Assembly (NCBI GenBank): GCA_014240365.1
Contig: JAAZXC010000015.1
Location: forward strand, 1 to 35,001
Direction: 5' to 3'
Length of the DNA stretch: 35,001 nt
From: Acidimicrobiales bacterium
GTDB lineage: Bacteria; Actinomycetota; Acidimicrobiia; Acidimicrobiales; MedAcidi-G1
Position numbers and translations under genes: made by a program
Shown: positions 1 through 7,222 of the stretch, piece by piece
Layout of the letters: each line of letters begins with the position of its first letter
Numbering within the stretch: position 1 is the first letter of the stretch
Notes under the pieces: generated by a model
Seen by the model: the letters and a program-made list of their open reading frames with translations, nothing else
Told to the model about the DNA's origin: nothing
Database searches by the model: none

Positions 1-208
1 GGGCCGGAGCCGCAGTCGTAGCCGGAGCCGCAGTCGTCGCCGGAGCCGCAGTCGTCGCCGCAGGAGCAGCGGTCGTCGCAGCAGCAGTGGTGGTAGCCGC
101 AGGCGCAGTGCCCTCGTCCCCTCCCCCGCTGTCCGTACCGCCACATGCCCCGGCCAGTAGCGCTAACGCCGCCAGCAACACCGTGAACCGGACCTGTCGA
201 GTTCGCAT
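1..208 (-). CDS. Lipoprotein, N-terminal part (runs off left edge)
   Basis: Read on the minus strand, an ATG at 208 opens a frame that stays open to the window edge (69 codons). It begins with a basic n-region, a hydrophobic stretch, and a lipobox Leu-Ala-Gly-Ala-Cys with the lipidated Cys at residue 23. A Gly/Asp/Ser segment and a low-complexity Ala/Thr/Pro linker follow. A strong Shine-Dalgarno (GGAGGA) lies 8 bases upstream. This architecture is typical of exported actinobacterial lipoproteins, often ABC-transporter substrate-binding proteins, with the linker tethering a globular domain to the membrane. The globular domain is outside the window, so no function can be given. The identification as a lipoprotein is firm. 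Confidence 0.8.
   Translation of the reverse strand, partial: MRTRQVRFTVLLAALALLAGACGGTDSGGGDEGTAPAATTTAAATTAAPAATTAAPATTAAPATTAAPA
6..59. repeat. 18-bp tandem repeat in the lipoprotein linker
   Basis: Three consecutive 18-base units (6-23, 24-41, 42-59) differ at only one base. They encode a repeating six-residue Ala/Pro/Thr unit in the lipoprotein linker. The repeat runs to the window edge, so its full copy number cannot be seen. Such repeats can change copy number by slippage. Confidence 0.8.
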
Positions 209-385
209 GAAGAACTTCCTCCCAGTCGGTCGGGCCCTGACCCGACGCGCATTCCTGTGCCAGCCAGTTGGCTGACGGCGTCAACATACACGGAATCTGA
301 CGGTGTGTCAGATCCCGCCTGGAAACGAGCCGGTCGGCATGGCCCGAGCCGCGGAGACCGGAACCCGGAATCCTCCCCGGAGGAC

Positions 386-391
386 TAGCGT
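386..391 (+). promoter_or_regulatory. Putative -10 box (TAGCGT), leaderless start
   Basis: TAGCGT lies 8 bases before the ATG at 400, so the transcript would begin at or next to the start codon. A possible Shine-Dalgarno (GGAGGA) exists but is about 17 bases away, which is too far for good function. Confidence 0.45.
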
Positions 392-399
392 TCCTGCCC

Positions 400-1728
400 A
401 TGCCACGCATGCAGATCCAGCTGACGAGCGCTCGAGACGATGGTGACTGGACCTGGCGGGCCCACGGCGCCAGGCAGCCGAAAGGTTCGATAGGCCGTGA
501 CCTGCTGCCCACCGGTGCGACGGTCGGCGATGTCCTTCGCGTCGAGGTTGACCAGTTCATGGACGGGATCGAGGTCACGTCGGTCCTGCAGGCTCCGGCT
601 GGGCGAAGTGGGGCCGAGACACTCGAGATCCTCGGATCAGGTCGGGACGAGCCGCTGGTGACCTCCAAACTGGCCGGACGAGGTGGCGGCCGCGGCGGAG
701 ATCGCAAGGGCGGCCGACGTGAGGGTGGCGGCGAACGGCGCCGGGACGGCGATGGGAATCGGGGACGCGGCGGAGACGGCAGCGGGGACCGTGCACGCGG
801 GCCACGCGACGGGGCCGACCGCAAGGACGGTGACCGGCGCCGGGGACGTGAGAGCACCGGCCGCGACAAGGCGGGCCGCGACAGCGAAGGACGAGACAGC
901 AGTAAGCGTGGGGGCCAGGGTGAGCGGAGGACCCGGACCGCTGCCACCGACGACACGAAGGTCAGGGCCCGGCGGCTGCGGCCACGTAGAACGCATCGCA
1001 AGGCTGCCATAGCGGCTCTGCCTATCGACCAGCAGCATCTGGCCCAGATTCTCAGCCGGGACGGCGTGCCCGGCCTCAGGACAGCAATCGAGAAGCAGAA
1101 CAAGGCGGCCGAGGCAGATGGCCAACCCGGCATCCCCGCCGACCTCCTCCTGAAGTTGGCCGAGCGGATCCACCCGGCCCTGCGCAGCGCCGACTGGCAG
1201 GACCGTGCAGAAGCGGCTCTGGCCGGTGTCGGCGATGTGGACCTCAGAGACCTGCGGTCCGTGGTCGTGGCATCAGATTCAGCCTTCCGGACCGATGAGA
1301 ACAGCGCCCTCGCAGACCAGCTGAGAGACGCACTCACGGAGCGTGTGGACCGTGAGCAGCAGGCATGGCAGACCGAGGTGGCCACGGCCATAGACGAGGA
1401 CCGCGTCGTGCGAGCTCTGCGTCTCAGCTCTAGACCCCCGAAGGCCGGTGCCCCGCTACCCGGATCCGTCCTGGACCGTCTCACTGCCATGGCCGACGCC
1501 GGGCTGACCAGTGACACCGGTCAGGACCGTTGGGCCACGGTGCTCGACGCAGTAGCGCTCTCCCCCGTCCATCTACGGGTCGTTCCCGCTGGACTACCAG
1601 CAGAGCCGGGCGACCAGCTTCTGGACCTGGTCAAGCGAGTCTCCATGAGCGTTCCGGCCATCGCAGCGGCCTTCGGCGTGGAGCCTACAGCCCCTCCACG
1701 GGCCCGTCGCGGTCGCCAGCGGGGCTGA
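400..1728 (+). CDS. RG/RD-rich disordered protein with conserved flanking domains, function unknown
   Basis: A 442-residue protein I do not recognise by name. Residues 1-80 look like a small folded domain ending in a beta-rich Val/Asp segment. Residues about 93-200 are a disordered stretch dominated by Arg, Gly and Asp, with RGG-like and GRD repeats. Residues 203-442 are predominantly helical, and the C-terminus is again very basic. RG-rich segments of this kind often bind RNA or DNA, so a nucleic-acid role is plausible, but that is inference from composition alone. A second ATG three codons in could also be the start. The gene is followed after 45 bases by a crotonase gene on the same strand, apparently with its own promoter. 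Confidence 0.75.
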   Translation: MPRMQIQLTSARDDGDWTWRAHGARQPKGSIGRDLLPTGATVGDVLRVEVDQFMDGIEVTSVLQAPAGRSGAETLEILGSGRDEPLVTSKLAGRGGGRGGDRKGGRREGGGERRRDGDGNRGRGGDGSGDRARGPRDGADRKDGDRRRGRESTGRDKAGRDSEGRDSSKRGGQGERRTRTAATDDTKVRARRLRPRRTHRKAAIAALPIDQQHLAQILSRDGVPGLRTAIEKQNKAAEADGQPGIPADLLLKLAERIHPALRSADWQDRAEAALAGVGDVDLRDLRSVVVASDSAFRTDENSALADQLRDALTERVDREQQAWQTEVATAIDEDRVVRALRLSSRPPKAGAPLPGSVLDRLTAMADAGLTSDTGQDRWATVLDAVALSPVHLRVVPAGLPAEPGDQLLDLVKRVSMSVPAIAAAFGVEPTAPPRARRGRQRG

Positions 1729-1760
1729 CGCCCACTTCCAACCCGGGTACCGGCCGTCTA

Positions 1761-1766
1761 TAGGGT
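1761..1766 (+). promoter_or_regulatory. Putative -10 box (TAGGGT), leaderless start
   Basis: TAGGGT lies 7 bases before the ATG of the crotonase gene, and no Shine-Dalgarno is visible. This fits a leaderless mRNA. Confidence 0.5.
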
Positions 1767-1773
1767 TGGGTAC

Positions 1774-2535
1774 ATGACGGTCGACTTCGAGATCAGGGAT
1801 CGCATAGCGATCATCACGTTGAATCGACCGGAGGCCCGCAACGCTGTCAGCCAGCAGCTTGCCGAGGACCTCGAGTCGGCCATTGACCGTCTGGAGGCCG
1901 ACGAAGCCCTGTGGATCGGGATCCTGTGCGGCAACGGACCCGCCTTCTGCGCTGGTGCGGACCTGAAGGCGATCGCATCCGGTGAAGCCCGGCTCACGAC
2001 AAAACGTGGTGGCTTTGCCGGGCTTGTCCGCCGCGTCAGGACCAAGCCCCTCATCGCAGCCGTGGAGGGCCCCGCTGTAGCCGGCGGAACCGAGATCGTG
2101 CTGTCCTGTGACCTGGTCGTTGCCAGCACCACGGCACGCTTCGGACTGCCCGAGGTGAAGAGATCCCTGGTTGCCAATGCCGGCGGGCTGTTCCGCCTAC
2201 CAAGGGCCCTGCCGGTCAACGTGGCAATGGAAATGGCCCTCACCGGCGATGACCTGGATGCCGAAGCGGCCCACCGGCACGGCCTCGTGAACCGTCTCGT
2301 GCAACCCGGCCATGCACTGGCGACAGCCATGGAGCTCGCTGAAGCAGTCAACGCCAATGCCCCGCTGGCAGTACGCGCCTCGCGCAGGGTCGTACTGGCC
2401 GCTCGTCTCCTGGAGGACGACGAGGCGTTCGAGGTTGCGGCGAACGCCACCCGAGAGGTCTTTCGAACCGAGGACTTCCGGGAGGGCCCCAGGGCATTCG
2501 TGGAGAAGCGTCCTCCGATCTGGACGGGACATTGA
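1774..2535 (+). CDS. Enoyl-CoA hydratase/isomerase (crotonase) family protein
   Basis: A 253-residue cytoplasmic crotonase-fold enzyme of normal family length. The oxyanion-hole region (around residues 57-66, Phe-Cys-Ala-Gly-Ala-Asp-Leu) and the second Gly-Gly segment (residues 104-105) are present. Glu107 and Glu127 are exactly 20 residues apart, like the two catalytic glutamates of rat enoyl-CoA hydratase (144 and 164). Hydration of a 2-enoyl-CoA is therefore the likely reaction. The family also includes isomerases and hydrolases, so the substrate is open. It stands alone rather than in a visible fatty-acid operon. It faces the nudix gene convergently, with a palindrome between them. Confidence 0.9.
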   Translation: MTVDFEIRDRIAIITLNRPEARNAVSQQLAEDLESAIDRLEADEALWIGILCGNGPAFCAGADLKAIASGEARLTTKRGGFAGLVRRVRTKPLIAAVEGPAVAGGTEIVLSCDLVVASTTARFGLPEVKRSLVANAGGLFRLPRALPVNVAMEMALTGDDLDAEAAHRHGLVNRLVQPGHALATAMELAEAVNANAPLAVRASRRVVLAARLLEDDEAFEVAANATREVFRTEDFREGPRAFVEKRPPIWTGH

Positions 2536-2576
2536 TCTCCCTTTCCTGAGCGATGACCTGAGGGTCCGCACACGGG

Positions 2577-2592
2577 GAGGCCTGCAGGCCTC
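2577..2592. terminator. 16-bp perfect palindrome between convergent genes, possible bidirectional terminator
   Basis: GAGGCCTGCAGGCCTC is a perfect palindrome between the 3' ends of the crotonase and nudix genes. As RNA it could fold on either strand into a 6-bp stem with a TGCA loop. There is no U-tract, so termination is inferred from position rather than a complete intrinsic-terminator signature. Confidence 0.45.
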
Positions 2593-2601
2593 ACAGGGGT
2601 G

Positions 2602-3024
2602 TCAGTCCAGGGAGAGCAGCAATCCCGGAACCAGGTCGTGTTCGACCAGGAATGCCGCAAGGCCATCCACGAGTGGAAGTCCGTCCAGGGTCGAAACCTC
2701 AACCCAGGCAGCGTCCGCTGCGTCTGAACCCGGCACCGGCTCATCTCCATCCAGGATCGTGACCAGGAAGTCGGCAATTACGAAGTGATGCTCTACCGTC
2801 ATCTGTTCAACCCAGCCGAGCATCGCCCCGCACACACCGGTCAGGCCCGTCTCCTCACGGAGCTCGCGTACCACGGCAGCGACCATGGCCTCGCCGGCCT
2901 CGACCCGACCACCCGGCAGAGACCAGAGACCCCTATCTGGTTCGGTTCCCCGCCGCACGAGAAGTATTCGGTCGTCATCGATGGCGACCGCACCCACGCA
3001 CAGTTCCGGTCGTCCGCCGCTCAC
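2602..3024 (-). CDS. Nudix hydrolase (MutT-like)
   Basis: A 140-residue protein with a complete Nudix box at residues 39-61: Gly39, Glu45, then Arg-Glu-Leu-Arg-Glu-Glu at 53-58 and Gly60. The box binds Mg2+ and hydrolyses nucleoside-diphosphate-linked compounds. The neighbouring residues (Leu-Trp-Ser-Leu-Pro-Gly-Gly) are typical of small MutT/ADP-ribose-type members. The substrate cannot be deduced. The start lies only two bases after the stop of the upstream GNAT gene, so the two are probably co-transcribed and translationally coupled. A housecleaning or repair role is possible but not shown. Confidence 0.92.
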   Translation of the reverse strand: MSGGRPELCVGAVAIDDDRILLVRRGTEPDRGLWSLPGGRVEAGEAMVAAVVRELREETGLTGVCGAMLGWVEQMTVEHHFVIADFLVTILDGDEPVPGSDAADAAWVEVSTLDGLPLVDGLAAFLVEHDLVPGLLLSLD

Positions 3025-3026
3025 CT

Positions 3027-3497
3027 CTAGTCCAACCAGCGATGGACGATGATGGCTCGAGCCACCATTCCATGGGCCTCGAAGAAGTTCTTGGTGGAAC
3101 GGTCCCCGGGTAGTGCCACCGACTGGATGGCCACCGCTCCCCTTTCGGACGCCGCCGCAAGGAGTTCCTCAAGAATGGCTTCGCCGACGCCAACCGACCG
3201 GGCGCCGGGATCCACGAAGATCTCCTCGACATTGGCCTGGATGGATCCGTCCGAAACGGTTCCAAGCGACATGAGGCCATAGCCGACGACCGTTTCGTCA
3301 ATCGTCCCCACTAGAAGCACTATCGCCTCATCGTTTAGTGCAGCTGCGATCCGGGCGACCGGATCGTTGCGCTGAGGGTCCAGGCGTACGGCTACGTCAC
3401 CGCCCTTGCGCTCGGGAAGCTCCCCCCGGGCGGCTGCTACCAGACCCCGCAGGGCATCGAGGTCCCCGCTGAGTGCCGGTCGTGCGGATTCCTCCAT
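3027..3497 (-). CDS. GNAT family N-acetyltransferase
   Basis: A 156-residue GNAT-fold protein. Residues 92-113 carry the acetyl-CoA-binding core: a beta strand with Glu-Glu-Ile-Phe-Val-Asp-Pro, then Arg-Ser-Val-Gly-Val-Gly-Glu-Ala at the start of the pyrophosphate-binding helix. It would transfer an acetyl group from acetyl-CoA to an unknown amine. The N-terminal part contains the usual variable acceptor-binding region. It ends in TAG and sits between an acidic zinc-ribbon gene (15 bases upstream) and a nudix gene (2 bases downstream), so it is probably the middle gene of an operon. Confidence 0.88.
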   Translation of the reverse strand: MEESARPALSGDLDALRGLVAAARGELPERKGGDVAVRLDPQRNDPVARIAAALNDEAIVLLVGTIDETVVGYGLMSLGTVSDGSIQANVEEIFVDPGARSVGVGEAILEELLAAASERGAVAIQSVALPGDRSTKNFFEAHGMVARAIIVHRWLD

Positions 3498-3512
3498 CAG
3501 CAGAAACAGTGT

Positions 3513-3971
3513 TCAGGTGATCGGGCCACCGCAGTGGCCGCACTCACCTGTCTCGGCCACCGTCTTGGCCTGGATCAGCAGGAAGCAGTGGGGGCAGTGC
3601 AACTCGGTGTGCTGGCGCTCAACGTTTTCACCAGTTGGAACTGGGACCAAAGCGCCCTCCTCGTCGTCCTCTTCCTCGTCCTCGTCTGCGGCGATGCGAT
3701 CCCGGAGGATCTCGTTCAGGTCGGCCTCGACCTCATCGGTGTCAGGCTCGTCCTCGTCGTCGTCGCCACCGGAAACGGCAGCACTGGCGCCGTCCTCGTC
3801 CTCATCATCGTCCTCGTCATCAGAACCCTCGGTGGTGGACTCTTCGTCGTCCTCGGACCCGTCGTCGTCCTCGGATCCCTCGGCGTCCTCGGATCCCAAG
3901 TCGCCACCGCCGAACTCGTCGTCTCCGTCGAACTCCTCGCCGGGCTCCTCATTGTCATCTTCTTCAGCCAT
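3513..3971 (-). CDS. Highly acidic protein with C-terminal zinc ribbon (DUF4193-like)
   Basis: A protein of 152 residues if started at the ATG at 3971, which has GAGG five bases upstream. An ATG at 4070 would give 185 residues and also has a GGAG upstream, so the start is not certain. The first 110 residues are mostly Asp, Glu, Ser and Gly, with long acidic runs, and are surely disordered. The C-terminus has two Cys pairs, Cys126-x2-Cys129 and Cys144-x2-Cys147, the latter as Cys-Gly-His-Cys, forming a zinc ribbon. Acidic tail plus Cys-rich end resembles the small actinobacterial DUF4193 family, whose function is unknown. The resemblance is from memory of the family's layout. It precedes the GNAT and nudix genes. 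Confidence 0.75.
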   Translation of the reverse strand: MAEEDDNEEPGEEFDGDDEFGGGDLGSEDAEGSEDDDGSEDDEESTTEGSDDEDDDEDEDGASAAVSGGDDDEDEPDTDEVEADLNEILRDRIAADEDEEEDDEEGALVPVPTGENVERQHTELHCPHCFLLIQAKTVAETGECGHCGGPIT

Positions 3972-4328
3972 TGGTTCCTCGGGCCTGCTGTCAGTTGGTC
4001 GCGGCGGGATCATAGACACGTTTACGCCGCTCCGGACCTCATTGCGCTCAACCGCTCCGATAATCCCCATCCGGCAGCTCCAGCGGCAGGCCCAGGGCCG
4101 GATTAGCCAGGATGGCCGTCACCTGGGGATCGGGCGATCCCAGAAGGCCCCGGGTGCATGGTTCCCTCTCGTCGGCAATCTCGTCGCACCGTCACTACCG
4201 GAGCCCCGGTGCTCGTGGCTACCGCCGTGTACGGCGGAGTCCTCTCCCAATCGGAGGAGGCGCAGCCGCCTGGGGTAAACGCTGCGAGGAGAAGGTGGGC
4301 CGGCCTGAGCAGCGTTCCGGCAGGTACC
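3972..4328. other. Non-coding stretch with two perfect hairpins
   Basis: No convincing gene lies between the acidic protein and the ThyX-like gene, unless the acidic protein starts at 4070. Two perfect inverted repeats with 7-bp arms and 2-base spacers are present: GGGATCG/CGATCCC at 4126-4141 and CCGCCGT/ACGGCGG at 4222-4237. Neither is followed by a U-tract on either strand. They may terminate thyX-like transcription or form a structured leader. I recognise no known riboswitch or RNA family. TATGAT just inside this stretch, on the minus strand near 4013, is a possible -10 box for the downstream start at 3971. Confidence 0.5.
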
Positions 4329-5945
4329 TCAACCGCCATCTCGGGCACTGCGCTTCTTCTCGGCCCGACGCTCGCCCTCCAGGCGTTCCAGGTCCGCCTC
4401 ACCTGAATGGTCGACGAAGGTCATCATCTCGGCAATGGCATGGTGTCCTGCCACATCCGAGATCAGGTGGTGCATCTGGTGCGCCACCTCGCGGTACGAA
4501 GGGTGGCCCTGGGGCGTAGAGCGGAGCTCCAGCACATGCATGGCCTCACGGGCATTCATGTGCATCAGGTACCGGACCCGGTAGGCCAAAGACACCGCAT
4601 ACGGGGCCTGTTCAGGGAAGGGACCCCGGAGCGCCTCGTGCAGGTCCCGTGAGCGTTCCATGGCCGCATCGAATCGGCCACCGACGCCTGCCTCGTCCAC
4701 CTCCGGAGGCCTCACGTAGCCGTGGTCCGTAGAGAGCCTCTGCCAGTCAAGCGTCATCATCCGATGCCGCTGCATGTCCCGGAATGCGCCGTAGTCCGAC
4801 AGGATGTCGAACCGGTAGGAGGGACGCTCGAGTGCCCTGCCGGGGCGGTGCCGGCGGTTGCCACGATCGCCGACGAAAGCACGCAGGATCGTCATGCGCT
4901 CATCAATGGACATGGCCCTGACCCTGGCGTCCACCTCACGATCGGAGCGGTTCGTCACCGGGTAGAGCGCAGCGGCAACCAGCTTCACCTCGGCGTCCGG
5001 ATCCCAGTCCGTGAGGTCCACGACCGGTGCGCCGGCGACCGCCTCCTCCGGAGGGAAGTACTCCTCGGCCAGGTCCTCGATCCGCTCCCTGACGTCGGCG
5101 GCGTAGCGGCCAACCTCCTCGCCCCGGTCCGGAAGGTCCACCCGCTTCAGGAATGACGGGACGACCTTGCGCAGCTCTACCAGCATCATCTCCGCGTAGG
5201 TGCGGGCCTCCGGCAGGGGGTGCGCCCGCATGCGGATGAGAAGGGACTCGTAGGCCTGCCCGGTGCCGTAGATCCCGACGTTGGAGAGAGATGCTGCGGG
5301 CAGCACTCCCCTCACCGCATCGAATGCCTTGGCTGCAATGGCCTGCCGGTATATGAAGTCAGAATCGCCAGCCGCCTTCGGGAGGCTCCTGCGGAAGTGC
5401 TCGTTCATGTCGCGGACCAGGTCCGTGTAGACCTCGAACAGACGGTCCATGTCCGAGATGTAGCGGGCGCCGATGGAAGAGGCCAGCAGGTCCGGGTCCC
5501 GGAAGTAGCGGTAGCGGCCACCGAGTCGGGAGTCGTAGGCGATGTAGCGGGTGGACTGCTCCAGGTAGGCCATGAGCCGGCCCCACTCCAGGATCTTGGT
5601 AAGGATGTTGGATGCCTGTTCGCAGGCCAGGTGGACCCCACCCAGCTGGGCCACGCTGTCGTCGCCGTACTCGAAGAAGACCTTGTCGTACAGCTCCTCT
5701 GCACGCCGCAGCCCGACGGTGGCATCGATCGTCTCGTCGCCGGACACGTCGAGCTCTCCGACGAACTCCTCGAGGAACAGGCGACGGAGGCTCTTGTCGG
5801 AACGCGAGTACCGGGCGAAGAGAGCACCCTTCACGACCTCGGGAAGGTTCACGAGAGCGAAGACCGGTTGGTCCAGGTTCGTGAAGTAGCGGCGCAGGAC
5901 GTCGGCCTCGTCCGGACTGAATTCCTCGGCGGCGTAGGTGGTCAC
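4329..5945 (-). CDS. Tandem (double-length) ThyX-like protein
   Basis: 538 residues, about twice a normal ThyX (flavin-dependent thymidylate synthase, which makes dTMP from dUMP with methylene-tetrahydrofolate and FAD). Two ThyX-like halves can be traced. Residues about 30-270 contain Trp-Gly-Arg at 121-123 and Ser-Thr-Arg-Tyr at 131-134, where ThyX has Arg-His-Arg-x7-Ser. Residues about 320-510 contain Arg-His-Arg at 393-395 but Arg, not Ser, seven residues later. Both halves keep the C-terminal Leu-Arg helix region. Long homologues are annotated as FAD-dependent thymidylate synthase in other actinobacteria, but activity cannot be assumed. GTG start with TAGGTT 8 bases upstream. It could be a true synthase, a paralogue with another reaction, or inactive. 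Confidence 0.85.
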   Translation of the reverse strand: MTTYAAEEFSPDEADVLRRYFTNLDQPVFALVNLPEVVKGALFARYSRSDKSLRRLFLEEFVGELDVSGDETIDATVGLRRAEELYDKVFFEYGDDSVAQLGGVHLACEQASNILTKILEWGRLMAYLEQSTRYIAYDSRLGGRYRYFRDPDLLASSIGARYISDMDRLFEVYTDLVRDMNEHFRRSLPKAAGDSDFIYRQAIAAKAFDAVRGVLPAASLSNVGIYGTGQAYESLLIRMRAHPLPEARTYAEMMLVELRKVVPSFLKRVDLPDRGEEVGRYAADVRERIEDLAEEYFPPEEAVAGAPVVDLTDWDPDAEVKLVAAALYPVTNRSDREVDARVRAMSIDERMTILRAFVGDRGNRRHRPGRALERPSYRFDILSDYGAFRDMQRHRMMTLDWQRLSTDHGYVRPPEVDEAGVGGRFDAAMERSRDLHEALRGPFPEQAPYAVSLAYRVRYLMHMNAREAMHVLELRSTPQGHPSYREVAHQMHHLISDVAGHHAIAEMMTFVDHSGEADLERLEGERRAEKKRSARDGG

Positions 5946-5953
5946 GGACGCCG

Positions 5954-5959
5954 AACCTA
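5954..5959 (-). promoter_or_regulatory. Putative -10 box (TAGGTT), leaderless start
   Basis: Read on the minus strand, TAGGTT ends 8 bases before the GTG start of the ThyX-like gene. It falls inside a short inverted repeat, CCTAG-5-CTAGG (5956-5970), that also covers the stop codon of the upstream M20 gene. Confidence 0.4.
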
Positions 5960-5965
5960 GGTCGT

Positions 5966-7177
5966 CTAGGTGGATGCGGCGCGGACGCCGAGCATGTCCT
6001 CGAACTGTTCACGCGCCGTGGTCAGCAGCGACCCTTCCATCCAGCAGTCCACGACGGTCATCGCCATTGCCTTCGCACCATCGAGCACCGCCTGATCCCC
6101 TTCTGCGCTCGCCGCGAAACCGGCGAAGGCCTCCGTGTGTATTGCCGTTCCGGCCGGGGCCGACTTGATCATCGGATGGATCGACGGCACCACATAGCTC
6201 ACGTTGCCCATGTCCGTGCTGCCGACGACCTGGTGCTCAACCGCCGGCAGGACCGTGCGCCCCAGGAGCGCGGCGTTGGCCGTGTAACGATCCAGGAGGA
6301 CTCGATTGTCCAGGACCTCGGCATAGGACGGCTCAATCCATCTGATCTCGACCTCGCAGCCAGCTGCCTCGGCTCCGGCCCGTAGGCAGGCCGCAAGACG
6401 GAGCTTCAGTGCCTCGAGACGCGATCGGCTCGGCGACCGCACGTACCAGTTGGCGGCGGCACGCACCGGCACGATGTTCGCCTTCTCGCCCCCGTCCGTG
6501 AAGATCCCATGGATCCGCTCGTCCGGAGCAATGTGCTGTCGTAGCGCAGCGACGTTCACGTACCCCAGGACTGCTGCATCAAGGGCATTCAGGCCCTTCT
6601 CGGGTGCTGCAGCAGCATGGGCGGCGCGACCCGTGTAGGTGACCATTGCCTGCTGGATGGCGAGGCTTGTGATGTTCTCGAGGTCGGCGTCCGCCGGGTG
6701 GACCATCAGTGCGGCGTCCACCCCGTCGAAGGCGCCCCGTTCGAGCATGAAGACCTTGCCTCCGCCGCCCTCCTCGGCCGGCGTCCCGAGGATCCGGATC
6801 CTGCCGCCCAGCTCCTCGGCCACAGCAGCAGCCGCCAGGCCGGCGCCGAGGCCCGCTGTTGCGATGATGTTATGTCCACATGCATGCCCGATGCCGGGTA
6901 GGGCGTCGTACTCGCACAGCACGGCCACCACTGGGCCCGTCGTGCCGGCTGTTCCCTCGAATGCGGTATCCAGCCCGTAGGCCGACCGGACGACATCGAT
7001 GCCCTGACCGGCCATGACCCCGGTGAGGAGGTCGTGGGCGGAATACTCCTTGAAGGCCAGCTCAGGGTTGGCGTGGATTGCCCGTGAGGTCTCCAGTAGG
7101 ACATCGGCCAGCTCGTCGACACGGTCACACACCGCCTGGCGTGCGCTCTCCCGTTGGCCTGTCGTTGTGTCGCCCAT
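5966..7177 (-). CDS. M20-family amidohydrolase (AbgB-like metallopeptidase)
   Basis: A 403-residue cytoplasmic zinc hydrolase. Metal-site features of the AbgB/amidohydrolase branch of family M20 are visible: Gly-His-Ala-Cys-Gly-His at 97-102, the Glu135-Glu136 pair followed by Gly-rich sequence, and His160. Residues about 170-280 form the lid/dimerisation domain. The motif Cys-Glu-Tyr-Asp-Ala-Leu-Pro-Gly is characteristic of p-aminobenzoyl-glutamate and related amide hydrolases, so cleavage of an N-acyl amino acid or aryl amide is likely. The exact substrate is unknown. TAG stop. The ThyX-like gene starts about 20 bases downstream. TAGCCT lies 7 bases before the ATG. Confidence 0.9.
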   Translation of the reverse strand: MGDTTTGQRESARQAVCDRVDELADVLLETSRAIHANPELAFKEYSAHDLLTGVMAGQGIDVVRSAYGLDTAFEGTAGTTGPVVAVLCEYDALPGIGHACGHNIIATAGLGAGLAAAAVAEELGGRIRILGTPAEEGGGGKVFMLERGAFDGVDAALMVHPADADLENITSLAIQQAMVTYTGRAAHAAAAPEKGLNALDAAVLGYVNVAALRQHIAPDERIHGIFTDGGEKANIVPVRAAANWYVRSPSRSRLEALKLRLAACLRAGAEAAGCEVEIRWIEPSYAEVLDNRVLLDRYTANAALLGRTVLPAVEHQVVGSTDMGNVSYVVPSIHPMIKSAPAGTAIHTEAFAGFAASAEGDQAVLDGAKAMAMTVVDCWMEGSLLTTAREQFEDMLGVRAAST

Positions 7178-7184
7178 TTTCCGG

Positions 7185-7190
7185 AGGCTA
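7185..7190 (-). promoter_or_regulatory. Putative -10 box (TAGCCT), leaderless start
   Basis: On the minus strand TAGCCT ends 7 bases before the ATG of the M20 gene, consistent with a transcript starting at the A of the ATG. Confidence 0.5.
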
Positions 7191-7222
7191 TCCGAGATGG
7201 GTTGTGCGGGCGGGAGCCCGGC

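Noticed and set aside
3406-4278. Plus-strand Ser-rich frame of 290 residues
   Set aside because: It is the antisense shadow of the Asp/Glu-rich acidic protein; the Ser runs come from the reverse complement of GAC/GAG repeats.
4103-4402. Minus-strand 99-residue frame at the end of the ThyX-like gene
   Set aside because: It overlaps thyX-like coding sequence, has no recognisable domain, and no start signal was found for the non-overlapping part.
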